NCBI GenBank assembly: GCA_910579525.1
Contig: CAJTUK010000004.1
Location: forward strand, 62,001 to 126,000
Length of the DNA stretch: 64,000 bases
Origin: an uncultured Christensenella sp.
GTDB taxonomy: Bacteria; Bacillota; Clostridia; Christensenellales; Borkfalkiaceae
Direction of reading: 5' to 3'
Shown here: positions 16,325-25,088 of the stretch, one piece after another
How positions within the stretch are numbered: position 1 is the first letter of the stretch
Layout: each line of letters starts with the position of its first letter
Position numbers and translations under genes: made by a program
Notes under the pieces: model-generated
The model's input: only the letters and a program-made list of their open reading frames with translations
What the model was told of the DNA's origin: nothing
Databases searched by the model: none

Positions 16325-18073
16325 ATTAAAAAATTTAATAAAACAGGATTTTCCATAACTGTTATACAAAAGAGGTTATTGTCGTTGGGTTTGGCAATAA
16401 CCTTTATTTTTTGCGTAATTCTTGCAAGACTTCTTTATGTGCAAATAGCATGGGGATCGGACTTGCGTCTGAAAGCACAGGATCAATGGAACAGAGAAAT
16501 TCCGGTGATAGCTTCTCGCGGGATTATTTCAGATGCCAACGGGACGGTTATTGCGGGGAATAAAACTACATACAGCGTGTTTTTACGACCTAACGCCGTT
16601 AAAGAGAAGGAACATACGGCTACGGTGCTGGGGGGAATTTTTTCCGTCGATCCGCAGTCTATTTTAAAAAAGATTGACGGGAATAAGGTCTCCGAAGTAA
16701 CTGTTGCCCGTCAGGTAAGCCGCGATTGTATCGAAAAACTCGTATCTTACGATCTGGCCGGTGTATACTACTCGCGTGACAATACGCGCAGTTATGCATA
16801 TAACGACGCGCTTTGCCAAGTTTTGGGGTTTACTGCAAACGACGGGTCGGGACTATCGGGTATAGAAAAATATTACGACAATATTTTGAGCGGTAAAAAC
16901 GGTGAAATAACGTATACGACCGATATTATAGGCATAGAAACCGAAAATTCGGTTGTAGTATATAACGAGGCTGTAGACGGTAACGAGATAAGATTGACGG
17001 TAGATATGAATATCCAGCTCGCCGCTGAAGACGCAATGAAAAAAGTTTACGCTTCCAGCGGAGCTAAATCCGTATCTTGCGTGGTGCTTGACCCGCGAAA
17101 CTTCGGCATATATGCACTTGTAAATTATCCGTCTTATGATTTGAATAATGTCCCGCGCGACGACAAAGAAATGCTCGACGCCTATTCAAGAAATCACGCG
17201 GTCAGCGATATATACGAGCCTGGGTCAACTTTTAAAGTTATTACCGCCGCGGCAAATATCGAAGAGTATAATTCGGGCAATTCAAAGGCGTTTTCTCCGT
17301 CATACGTATTTAACGGTAGCCGAACGCGCACTGTAGACGGTACTAAAATAAAGTGCTGGTCTGATCATTCGAACGGCAAGCACGCAAATCAGACTCTGTC
17401 CGCCGCGCTCAACAACAGTTGTAACCCGTGTTTTACGGATATGGCGCTTTCGCTTGGTAGCGAAACGTTTTATAAATACCTAAACGCTTTCGGGTTCGGC
17501 GGTGTGACAGGGCTTGATTTTAACGGAGAGGCGTTGGGCATGTTAGTTCCGCAAACGGCTGTCAGGGATTGCGACCTCGCAAGAATAGGTTTCGGTCAAA
17601 CTATAGCCGTTACGGAAATTCAACTTGCCTGCGCCGTGGCGGCGGCTGTGAACGGCGGGAACTATTATGTGCCGCATTTTTTAAAGAGCGTGGTCGGTTC
17701 CGACGGCAAAACGCTTTCGGAATACAAGCCCATTCTTAAAAACAGAGTCATAAGCGAAAAATCTTCATCTATGCTTGCGGAAATGCTCGAAGGAGTTGTT
17801 ACCGAAGGCAGTGGAAAAAAAGCTTTTATAGACGGCTATCGCGTGGGCGGTAAGACGGGTACCGCACAAAAATACGAAAACGGATATGTTGCGCAAGGTA
17901 AATACGTCTCTTCGTTTTGCGGATTTTTTCCGGCTAACAGTCCAGAATATCTTGCGCTCGTGATTGTTGACGAGCCGCAGGGCACTTACTACGGCAGTGC
18001 CGTAGCGGCGCCGGTGGCAAAAGACATTTTTGAGGCAATAATAAAAATTAAAAACATTCAACGGTACATATAA
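16325..18073 (+). CDS. Class B penicillin-binding protein, FtsI/SpoVD type (probable AUU start)
   Basis: A septal or sporulation transpeptidase that cross-links peptidoglycan stems. After one membrane helix (LGLAITFIFCVILARLLYVQI) come a dimerisation domain and a transpeptidase domain with SxxK (STFK, serine near residue 301), SCN and KTGTAQ. There is no C-terminal PASTA domain. No ATG or GTG exists in frame before the helix. The open frame upstream reads KKFNKTGFSITVIQKRLL, like the basic cytoplasmic tail of clostridial PBPs, and begins at an ATT (16325) nine bases after GGGGG. TTG codons at 16379 and 16385 are alternative starts and would remove the tail; AGAGG sits suitably before the second. 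The murE gene starts immediately after the stop. Confidence 0.85.
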   Translation: MKKFNKTGFSITVIQKRLLSLGLAITFIFCVILARLLYVQIAWGSDLRLKAQDQWNREIPVIASRGIISDANGTVIAGNKTTYSVFLRPNAVKEKEHTATVLGGIFSVDPQSILKKIDGNKVSEVTVARQVSRDCIEKLVSYDLAGVYYSRDNTRSYAYNDALCQVLGFTANDGSGLSGIEKYYDNILSGKNGEITYTTDIIGIETENSVVVYNEAVDGNEIRLTVDMNIQLAAEDAMKKVYASSGAKSVSCVVLDPRNFGIYALVNYPSYDLNNVPRDDKEMLDAYSRNHAVSDIYEPGSTFKVITAAANIEEYNSGNSKAFSPSYVFNGSRTRTVDGTKIKCWSDHSNGKHANQTLSAALNNSCNPCFTDMALSLGSETFYKYLNAFGFGGVTGLDFNGEALGMLVPQTAVRDCDLARIGFGQTIAVTEIQLACAVAAAVNGGNYYVPHFLKSVVGSDGKTLSEYKPILKNRVISEKSSSMLAEMLEGVVTEGSGKKAFIDGYRVGGKTGTAQKYENGYVAQGKYVSSFCGFFPANSPEYLALVIVDEPQGTYYGSAVAAPVAKDIFEAIIKIKNIQRYI

Positions 18074-19513
18074 ATGAAACTTGAAGAAATTCTCAAATAT
18101 ATACGGTTTAAAGAAGTTACGGGAAATACAAATATAGAAATTTCGGGTCTGTGTACCAATTCGCAGGAAGTGCAGGAAGGAGATTTGTTTTTCTGTTACG
18201 CCGGTGGCAAATTCGACTCTCACGAGTGTATATCGGAAGTTATAGAAAACGGCGCGGCGGCAGTGGTATGCGAAAGAAAACTCGATTGCCCGTTGCCGCA
18301 GATCATAACCGAAAACGGCAGGGAACAGATTGCCGGCGCGGCACGTGCCTTTTACGGCTTTCCGGACAAGAAACTGAAAATTGTAGGCGTAACCGGTACT
18401 AACGGAAAAACGACTACGGCGTATATGCTCGATTCCATTTTTAAATCGGACGGCAAGCAAACAGGCACCATAGGAACGCTGGGAATAAGTTACGGCGGTA
18501 ATTTTATCGCGCCGGAACTTACTACTCCGGATCCCGTTTTTCTCTTTTCTGTTTTAGCAGATATGGTAGAGGCGGGAGTGGAATACGTCTTTATGGAAGT
18601 GTCCGCGCATGCGCTTTATTACAATAAAATAGGCGGATTGACATTTGAAGCGGGAATTTTTACAAACTGTACGCAGGATCATCTTGATTTTTTCGGTAAT
18701 ATGCGCGACTACGCCGCAAGCAAAAAACTGATGTTTAAAGACGGTCGTTGCAAACGTTCGGTGCTTAATTCCGACGACGTCCTCGGTGTGGAAATTCTGG
18801 GCGAAGTCAAGGGTGCCGTTACGTACGGATTAAAAAATCCCGCCGACGTCTTTGCTGTTGATATCCGTGAAAAGATAAACGGAACGACTTTCGTTTTAAA
18901 CCTTTTCGACGAGCTTTATGAAATAGAGCTCAAACTTCCCGCCGTTCACAACGTTTATAACGCAATGGCGGCAGCGGCGTGCGCAAAACTTCTCGGGGTA
19001 AAAACGGTGGTTATTGCCAAGGGACTCGGTAATTTAAAAAACGTTTCCGGCAGACTCGAACGGGTTGCCGAATTCAACGGCGCCGATATTTTCGTGGATT
19101 TTGCCCATACTCCCGACGGGCTTGAAAAATCTTTGCGGTCGTTAAAAAAACTCTGCAAAGGAAAACTTTATTGCGTTTTCGGCTGCGGAGGTAACCGCGA
19201 CAAATCAAAGAGACCGATAATGGGGAAGGTTGCTGCGGAAAACTCCGATTTTTGTATTATTACTTCGGATAATCCGCGATACGAAGACCCCTACGACATA
19301 ATAAACGAGATTGAATCGGGAATAAAACCTACGGGCAAAAGTTATGTGACGGTAACCGAAAGAGAGATTGCTACGGAATATGCTATACGTCTGCTCGAAA
19401 GAGGTGATATTTTACTGGTCGCCGGCAAAGGCGGTGAAACCTATCAGGAAATTATGGGTATAAAACACAGCTATAACGACAATATTGTTATAAAAAATAT
19501 AATCGGCAACTAA
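18074..19513 (+). CDS. murE: UDP-MurNAc-tripeptide synthetase, meso-DAP adding
   Basis: Adds the third stem-peptide residue to UDP-MurNAc-L-Ala-D-Glu. The 479-residue sequence has the Mur ligase P-loop GVTGTNGKTT, SAHAL and HNVYNAMAA. The DNPR motif (TSDNPRYEDP) is the known specificity signature for meso-diaminopimelate rather than lysine. The wall is therefore expected to be DAP type, which bears on the DapF-like domain found later in the window. It is directly abutted by the PBP gene upstream and mraY downstream. Confidence 0.97.
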   Translation: MKLEEILKYIRFKEVTGNTNIEISGLCTNSQEVQEGDLFFCYAGGKFDSHECISEVIENGAAAVVCERKLDCPLPQIITENGREQIAGAARAFYGFPDKKLKIVGVTGTNGKTTTAYMLDSIFKSDGKQTGTIGTLGISYGGNFIAPELTTPDPVFLFSVLADMVEAGVEYVFMEVSAHALYYNKIGGLTFEAGIFTNCTQDHLDFFGNMRDYAASKKLMFKDGRCKRSVLNSDDVLGVEILGEVKGAVTYGLKNPADVFAVDIREKINGTTFVLNLFDELYEIELKLPAVHNVYNAMAAAACAKLLGVKTVVIAKGLGNLKNVSGRLERVAEFNGADIFVDFAHTPDGLEKSLRSLKKLCKGKLYCVFGCGGNRDKSKRPIMGKVAAENSDFCIITSDNPRYEDPYDIINEIESGIKPTGKSYVTVTEREIATEYAIRLLERGDILLVAGKGGETYQEIMGIKHSYNDNIVIKNIIGN

Positions 19514-20455
19514 ATGAAAGAAATTTGTCTGGCTCTGATATGCGCGTTTTTTGCGTCCGTACTTTTAATGCTTTTGATTTTGCCTCTTTTGAGGCGTATG
19601 AAAGCGGGGCAATATATTCTGGGGTACGTAAAGGAACATAAAAACAAGGGGGGCACGCCTACAATGGGCGGGCTCGCCTTTATTTGCGCTATAATAATTG
19701 TAGGTTTCTGCTTTCTCGGGTTTAGCGGGGGTGCGGTCAATCTTACATTGGCGATAACCGCGAGCTTTATGGTCGTGGGCTTTTTAGACGATTTTTTAAA
19801 AATTTATCATAAAGAAAACGAGGGGCTTAAACCTTACCAAAAGATTATTTTTCAGTTGGCTATTGCTACCGTGGCGGCGCTCTATTGTTATTTCAACAAA
19901 AAAACACAACTGAATATCCCGTTTTTCGATATTAGCGTAGATATTCGGTGGGGAATTATTCCGCTCGTCGTTTTCATTTTTATAGCTACGGTAAATTGCG
20001 TAAATTTAACCGATGGATTAGACGGACTTGCCGGCGGCACGAGTTGCGCATATCTGTTTGTTTTAGGTATTATGCTTGCTGTTAAAGGCACGCCGGAATC
20101 GTTATTGTGTTTTATTGGCGTGGGCGCAGTAGCCGCATTTCTTATATTCAATTCAAACAAAGCGGCGATTTTTATGGGGGATACCGGTTCGCTTGCGCTC
20201 GGAGGCTTAATTTCATGCCTATCGGTTTTTTCGGGCAACTCGCTCTATATTCCGATTTTGGGAATAATGTTTGTAATTTCGGGAATATCCGTTATCATTC
20301 AGGTCATATATTATAAACGGACAAGCAAGCGAGTGTTTTTAATGGCTCCGGTGCACCATCACTTTCAGATGAAGGGACACTCGGAATGTAAAATTTCCTT
20401 TTGCTATTTTGCCGTAACTTGCCTTGTCGGAATATTCTGTTTGATTTTTTGGTGA
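19514..20455 (+). CDS. mraY: Phospho-MurNAc-pentapeptide transferase
   Basis: An integral membrane enzyme that transfers phospho-MurNAc-pentapeptide to undecaprenyl phosphate, making lipid I. It has 313 residues with about ten hydrophobic helices. Family motifs are GTPTMGG, GFLDDFLKI, NLTDGLDGLAGG, FMGDTGSLALGG and the C-terminal MAPVHHHFQMKG. All conserved aspartates of the active-site loops are present. It begins at the base after the murE stop. Confidence 0.98.
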   Translation: MKEICLALICAFFASVLLMLLILPLLRRMKAGQYILGYVKEHKNKGGTPTMGGLAFICAIIIVGFCFLGFSGGAVNLTLAITASFMVVGFLDDFLKIYHKENEGLKPYQKIIFQLAIATVAALYCYFNKKTQLNIPFFDISVDIRWGIIPLVVFIFIATVNCVNLTDGLDGLAGGTSCAYLFVLGIMLAVKGTPESLLCFIGVGAVAAFLIFNSNKAAIFMGDTGSLALGGLISCLSVFSGNSLYIPILGIMFVISGISVIIQVIYYKRTSKRVFLMAPVHHHFQMKGHSECKISFCYFAVTCLVGIFCLIFW

Positions 20456-20462
20456 GGTAGTT

Positions 20463-21812
20463 ATGTATTTTAAAGGTCAAAAGTTTTTAGTGGCGGGTAT
20501 GTCTGTTTCGGGTGAAAGCAGCGCCCGCTTTTTGCTTGCCCGCGGAGCGGAAGTATACGTTTTCGACGATTTGGTTACAGATAAAATTTCGGGCGTTATA
20601 GCGGAGCTCGTTCAGCTCGGGGCTCACGCCGTAACGGCAGAAAGCTGTGACGATGCTGTTCAACGTTGCGATATTCTCGTTTTGAGTCCTGGGATACCTA
20701 TAGACAACTATCTTCCCGTAGCTTTTCGCAAGCTCGGTAAAACAATTATCGGGGAAGAAGAACTTGCCGCTATGTTTTTGCGCGCAACGTCGGTTGCCGT
20801 AACGGGTACAAACGGAAAAACTACTACCGTAACTATGCTTGACGAGGTTTTAAAATCTTGCGGACGTAAAAGCGTAGCGTGCGGAAACAACGGAAATCCG
20901 TTAATAAAAGAGGTCGAAAATCTTACTTTCGAAGATTATGCGGTTATAGAAATTTCGTCGTTTCAACTTGAAACGTTAACCAGTCTTCGTCCGCATATCG
21001 CAGTTGTTACAAATATCACCGAAGACCATTTAAACCGTCATTACAATATGGAAAATTATGTTTTCTTAAAGTCCAAGATTTTAAGGAATTTGAGAGAAAG
21101 CGAATATGCCGTTCTCAATTACGATGACCCTACAGTGAGAGCGTTTGCAAAAAATACAAAGGCGAAAGTAATTTATTTTTCAATGCAGACGAGAGTTGAC
21201 GGCGCATATTTTGAAAACGGCGGAATATATTTTAACGGTGAAAAATATTTTGACCTTAACGATATGAAGTTAAGCGGGGTACATAACGTTTATAACGCAC
21301 TTGCATGCGTTGCCGCCGCCGGGATTTTAAAACTTGACCGTGTAAAAGTCGGTGAGGCGATCTGTGCGTTTAAGGGGGTGCGCCATCGCATAGAAGTTAT
21401 ACGCGAAGTGAACGGGGTAACCTATATAGACGACAGTAAGGGGACAAACGTAGACGCGTCGCTTAAAGCCGCGCGCGCTATGTCGGGACCTACCGTAATT
21501 TTATTGGGCGGTAAAGACAAGGGCGACGATTACGTGCCGCTATTCGAAGGGTTGAGTTCAAGCCCAGTAGTGCATGCGGTAATTTACGGTGAAAACAGGT
21601 TCAAAATGCTTAACGCCGCAATAAAGGCGGGATTCGTCGGATTTTCGTTGTGCTCCGAATTCAAAACGGCAGTTAAAATCGCCCAGTTTACGGCAAAACC
21701 GGGGCAGTGCGTGCTGTTAAGCCCCGCGAGTTCGAGTTTTGACAGCTTTTTGAATTTTGAAGAGCGCGGCGATGCTTTCAGGGAGATAGTCGAGAGTATA
21801 GATGAAGCGTAA
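20463..21812 (+). CDS. murD: UDP-MurNAc-L-alanine:D-glutamate ligase
   Basis: Adds D-glutamate, the product of MurI, to UDP-MurNAc-L-Ala. The 449-residue protein has the N-terminal Rossmann part (FLVAGMSVSGESSARFLL), the ATP loop VTGTNGKTTTV, the HNVYNALA segment and the C-terminal YIDDSKGTN and LGGKDKG motifs of MurD. TGAGG just before the ATG acts as ribosome site. The end overlaps ftsW by 11 bases. Confidence 0.97.
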   Translation: MYFKGQKFLVAGMSVSGESSARFLLARGAEVYVFDDLVTDKISGVIAELVQLGAHAVTAESCDDAVQRCDILVLSPGIPIDNYLPVAFRKLGKTIIGEEELAAMFLRATSVAVTGTNGKTTTVTMLDEVLKSCGRKSVACGNNGNPLIKEVENLTFEDYAVIEISSFQLETLTSLRPHIAVVTNITEDHLNRHYNMENYVFLKSKILRNLRESEYAVLNYDDPTVRAFAKNTKAKVIYFSMQTRVDGAYFENGGIYFNGEKYFDLNDMKLSGVHNVYNALACVAAAGILKLDRVKVGEAICAFKGVRHRIEVIREVNGVTYIDDSKGTNVDASLKAARAMSGPTVILLGGKDKGDDYVPLFEGLSSSPVVHAVIYGENRFKMLNAAIKAGFVGFSLCSEFKTAVKIAQFTAKPGQCVLLSPASSSFDSFLNFEERGDAFREIVESIDEA

Positions 21813-22911
21813 ATACATCGGAAAAAAAGCGGGAGATATCCCGCTTTTAATATGCGTGGTGCTCATGGCCGGTTTTGGTTGTCTTATGATTTATTCGGCA
21901 AGCTCTTATACTGCCGAAGTGCAGTATGGAGACAGTCTGTACTTTGTAAAAAAACAGCTTATCGGCGCGGTGTTGGGAATTGCCGCAATGGCGGGAATGT
22001 GTTTCGTTCCTTATAAAAAACTCGCAAAATTCAGAATTCCCGCAGTTATCGTTGCGGTTGTTCTTCTTGTGCTCGTTTTCATTCCGGGCGTCGGTATTAC
22101 GAACTACGGCGCAACGCGTTGGATAGGTTTCGGCGGGGTTACTTTGCAGCCTTCTGAAATAGCAAAATACTCTTTTGCGCTTTTCGCCGCGGGATACTTT
22201 GCAAAAAATCATGAAAAAGTAAAAACAGTAAAGGGTGTTTTGCCCGTATTGGGTGTCGGAGTTCTTTTTTGCCTGCTCATAATAATCGAGCCGAATATGT
22301 CCATTACAATGTGCGTCGGACTGCTTATGCTCGGCATAATATTTTTAAGCGGCACTAACTTAAAAACTTTTGCCATAATTTTAATTCCCTTCGTTGTCGC
22401 CGTTCCCGTTTTGATAATTCTCGAACCGTACAGGTTGCAAAGATTGAGTGCGTTTCTCGACCCGTGGGCGTCGCCGAAAGACGAAGGTTACCAACTTATT
22501 CAGTCGCTTTACGCTTTGGGCAACGGGGGGCTGTTTGGCACGGGGCTTTTCAATTCAACGCAAAAATACAGGTTTTTACCCTTTGCGGAAAGCGATTTCA
22601 TTATGGCGATTATGGGTGAAGAGCTGGGTTTTTTCGGTTTGCTGATATTCTTTGCCGTGAGTGGTTTTATAATTTACCGCGGAATGAAAATAGCAAAAAA
22701 CTGTAAGGACAGATTCGGCTTTTTGCTTGCAGCCGGTTTTACCCTCGTGTATGGAATTCAAGTAGCAATAAACGCGCTTGTTGTAAGCGGAACTATTCCG
22801 CCGACCGGATTGCCGCTTCCGCTTATCAGTAGCGGAAATACTTCGCTGATTATCACAATGGCGTCCATGGGAGTTCTGTATAATATTTCCCGCTCGAACA
22901 AGGCGGAATAA
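21802..22911 (+). CDS. ftsW: SEDS-family peptidoglycan glycosyltransferase FtsW
   Basis: A 369-residue polytopic membrane protein of the SEDS family that polymerises lipid II at the septum together with its class B PBP. Motifs include SSYTAEVQYGDSLYFVKKQL, the ARWIGFGGVTLQPSE-like segment (written here TRWIGFG then LQPSE), GLFGTGLFNSTQKYRFLP, ESDFIMAIMGEELGF and PPTGLPLPLISSGNTS. It overlaps murD, so coupling is likely. Its stop codon forms part of the left arm of a hairpin that covers the murA ribosome site. Confidence 0.96.
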   Translation: MKRKYIGKKAGDIPLLICVVLMAGFGCLMIYSASSYTAEVQYGDSLYFVKKQLIGAVLGIAAMAGMCFVPYKKLAKFRIPAVIVAVVLLVLVFIPGVGITNYGATRWIGFGGVTLQPSEIAKYSFALFAAGYFAKNHEKVKTVKGVLPVLGVGVLFCLLIIIEPNMSITMCVGLLMLGIIFLSGTNLKTFAIILIPFVVAVPVLIILEPYRLQRLSAFLDPWASPKDEGYQLIQSLYALGNGGLFGTGLFNSTQKYRFLPFAESDFIMAIMGEELGFFGLLIFFAVSGFIIYRGMKIAKNCKDRFGFLLAAGFTLVYGIQVAINALVVSGTIPPTGLPLPLISSGNTSLIITMASMGVLYNISRSNKAE

Positions 22912-22971
22912 CTCCGTCATATAATGGAATAGGGAAAAAGTTATTTTTCCTATATTTTACTATTCGGAGTT
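22909..22971 (+). promoter_or_regulatory. Hairpin coupling ftsW termination to murA initiation
   Basis: AACTCCG (22910-22916), overlapping the ftsW stop, pairs with CGGAGTT (22965-22971), which contains the murA ribosome site GGAG. An inner stem forms from ATAGGGAAAAA and TTTTTCCTAT with one bulged G. A ribosome finishing ftsW would open the left arm and free the murA site. Pairing is seen; function is inferred. Confidence 0.55.
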
Positions 22972-22974
22972 AAT

Positions 22975-24231
22975 ATGGATAAATACATAATAAACGGAGG
23001 AAACGAGCTGTACGGCTCCGTCGATATTCAAACTGCAAAAAATTCCGTTTTGCCCGTCCTTGCGGCAACCGTGCTTACGGACGACAAAGTGAGAATTTTA
23101 AACGTTCCCAATATTACCGACGTAAAAAATATGGTCAAAATACTTTCATGTCTCGGCTGTAAGGCCGTGTATGAAGGTAACGACATAATCGTTGACAGTT
23201 CTTGTGCCGACTGTTACGAAATTCCGAGGGCGCTCGCTCATGAATTGCGCTCGTCGGTTTTTTTGCTCGGTTCGGTAATATCTCGATTTCACACGGCAAA
23301 AATCGCATACCCCGGCGGGTGTGACATTGGGTTGCGTCCGGTCGATTTGCACCTTACGGGACTGAAACGGCTCGGGGTGGAAATAACTGAAGAAAACGGC
23401 TATATTATTTGTCGGTGCGATAAACTTCACGGAAACGAAATCATGCTTGACTGTCCGAGCGTGGGGGCGACCGAAAATATAATGCTTGCCGCAGTAAAGG
23501 CGGAGGGCACTACTGTTATTAAAAACGCCGCCCGCGAACCCGAGATAGAAGATTTGCAAAAACTTCTAAACTGCATGGGGGCAAAAGTGAAGGGTGCCGG
23601 CAGCGGAACGGTAGTTATCGAAGGGGTAAAGACTTTAAACGGGTGCGAATTTCTCCCTATTGCCGATAGAATTGAGGCAGGCACGTTTCTTATTGCCGCG
23701 GCGATGTGTGGCGGCGAAGTTGAACTTAACGGCGCTTACGCCGAAAATATAAGTTCGCTTTTACATAAATTGAGAGAAAACGGTTGCAAAATACGCATAA
23801 ACAATGATAAAATAATATTGGAAAATCACAGAAGATTAACTTCGGTAAAGAGCATAGAAACTCAACCGTATCCGGGGTTCCCTACGGATTTGCAAGCGCA
23901 AATCACAGCGCTTTGTTGCATATGCCGAGGACAGTCCATAATAACGGAAAATCTGTTTGAAACTCGTTTTAAATACGTTCCCGAGCTGCGGCGTATGGGG
24001 GCGGACGTAACGGTCATTAACCGTAATGCGTTTGTTCGCGGTGTTGAACGTTTCCGCGGAGCTACGGTTGTGGCGCATGATTTGCGCGGCGGGGCGGCTC
24101 TCGTTTCGGCAGGGCTTGCCGCCGACGGCAGAAGCGAAGTTCTTGATATTTCTCATATTGACAGGGGGTACGGCTCTTTGGAATACAAGCTGAGGAAACT
24201 CGGCGGTGATATAGTAAGAGTATCCGTTTGA
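22975..24231 (+). CDS. murA: UDP-GlcNAc 1-carboxyvinyltransferase
   Basis: Catalyses the first committed step of peptidoglycan synthesis, adding enolpyruvate to UDP-GlcNAc. The 418-residue sequence starts MDKYIINGGNELYGSVDI, has the KN dyad (AKNSVLP), the active-site loop PGGCDIGLRPVDLHL (Cys position present, as in fosfomycin-sensitive enzymes), and the C-terminal HDLRGGAALVSAGLAA. MurA genes usually lie outside the dcw core; here it sits where murG and murB are commonly found. Confidence 0.97.
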   Translation: MDKYIINGGNELYGSVDIQTAKNSVLPVLAATVLTDDKVRILNVPNITDVKNMVKILSCLGCKAVYEGNDIIVDSSCADCYEIPRALAHELRSSVFLLGSVISRFHTAKIAYPGGCDIGLRPVDLHLTGLKRLGVEITEENGYIICRCDKLHGNEIMLDCPSVGATENIMLAAVKAEGTTVIKNAAREPEIEDLQKLLNCMGAKVKGAGSGTVVIEGVKTLNGCEFLPIADRIEAGTFLIAAAMCGGEVELNGAYAENISSLLHKLRENGCKIRINNDKIILENHRRLTSVKSIETQPYPGFPTDLQAQITALCCICRGQSIITENLFETRFKYVPELRRMGADVTVINRNAFVRGVERFRGATVVAHDLRGGAALVSAGLAADGRSEVLDISHIDRGYGSLEYKLRKLGGDIVRVSV

Positions 24232-24235
24232 AATT

Positions 24236-24982
24236 ATGAAATACATAAGACAAATTGCGGTGTGGGTAATATCCGCGCTTTTCGTCGTAGCGGTGGCTAT
24301 AGGCATATGCGTTATTTTTTCCGTGAAGAACGTGAACGTAACATATATTAATTACGGCGAAGAGAATCCCGCCGAAACGATTGCAACGGTGAAAGAAAAG
24401 CTTTTAAACGAGTACCGCGGTTCGGTAATATCGTTTATAGATGAAAACGAGGTCGACCGTTTTGTCGGCGAGGGATTCGTTGTTGAAGAAGTGAAAAAAG
24501 TTTTACCGTGCACGCTTAACGTAAAAATAAGGGAGCGCAGAGAAACTTACGCAATAAAAGAAGCTGAAAACTATAAAGTTTACGATTCCGACGGCAAGTA
24601 TATCAAAAATTCTAACGACAACATTAATTCTGTCGACAACTCGCCTAACGTTTTGCTTACCGGTTGCGAGAATTCAAACAATATTGAAGAACTCGCCGGT
24701 TTTGGCAAAATATTTTTAAAAAAGTTTTCTTCGCTTCGTCCGGTTGTGAGTGAAATAGAAATTTTAAAAGCACAGTCCGCATACGATGAAAACAAGTATA
24801 TTTTTTATTTGCGTTGCGGGCTTATAATAGAAATTTCAGATAACGTTTTTATTGAAGAAAAAATTGAAAAAGCGGCAGAAGTTTTTGCTTCGCTCACCGG
24901 CGAACAGAAGCTGGGGGGCAAAATATATTGCTATACTACTTTGGATATGTCCGTAAAAGCAACGTATAATCCAAACGTCTAA
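24236..24982 (+). CDS. ftsQ: Division protein FtsQ/DivIB
   Basis: A 248-residue bitopic membrane protein of the divisome: a short cytoplasmic start, one hydrophobic helix (about 7-30), then a POTRA-like domain (NVNVTYINYGEENPAETI onward) and a beta domain. VVEEVKKVLPCTLNVKIRERR matches the conserved region at the end of POTRA in FtsQ/DivIB. Assignment relies on this motif, the topology and the position before ftsA-ftsZ. It starts 4 bases after the murA stop and ends at a strong terminator, so it is the last gene of the dcw transcript. Confidence 0.88.
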   Translation: MKYIRQIAVWVISALFVVAVAIGICVIFSVKNVNVTYINYGEENPAETIATVKEKLLNEYRGSVISFIDENEVDRFVGEGFVVEEVKKVLPCTLNVKIRERRETYAIKEAENYKVYDSDGKYIKNSNDNINSVDNSPNVLLTGCENSNNIEELAGFGKIFLKKFSSLRPVVSEIEILKAQSAYDENKYIFYLRCGLIIEISDNVFIEEKIEKAAEVFASLTGEQKLGGKIYCYTTLDMSVKATYNPNV

Positions 24983-24990
24983 TAAAATTA

Positions 24991-25018
24991 AAAGCGGTTT
25001 AGACAAACCGCTTTTTTT
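24991..25018 (+). terminator. Intrinsic terminator of the dcw transcript
   Basis: AAAGCGGTTT (24991-25000) and AAACCGCTTT (25005-25014) form a 10-bp stem around AGAC, followed by more T. Confidence 0.93.
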
Positions 25019-25029
25019 GTGTTAATTTC

Positions 25030-25070
25030 TTGACTTTGCGTCAGGGGTATTATATAATTAATTATATAAT
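25030..25070 (+). promoter_or_regulatory. ftsA-ftsZ promoter with 22-bp palindrome over the -10
   Basis: TTGACT (25030-25035), a 17-base spacer and TATAAT (25053-25058). Bases 25049-25070 are a perfect 22-bp palindrome that creates a second TATAAT at 25065-25070 and mirror-image hexamers on the minus strand. Confidence 0.8.
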
Positions 25071-25088
25071 AGAGTAGGAGAATGCCCA

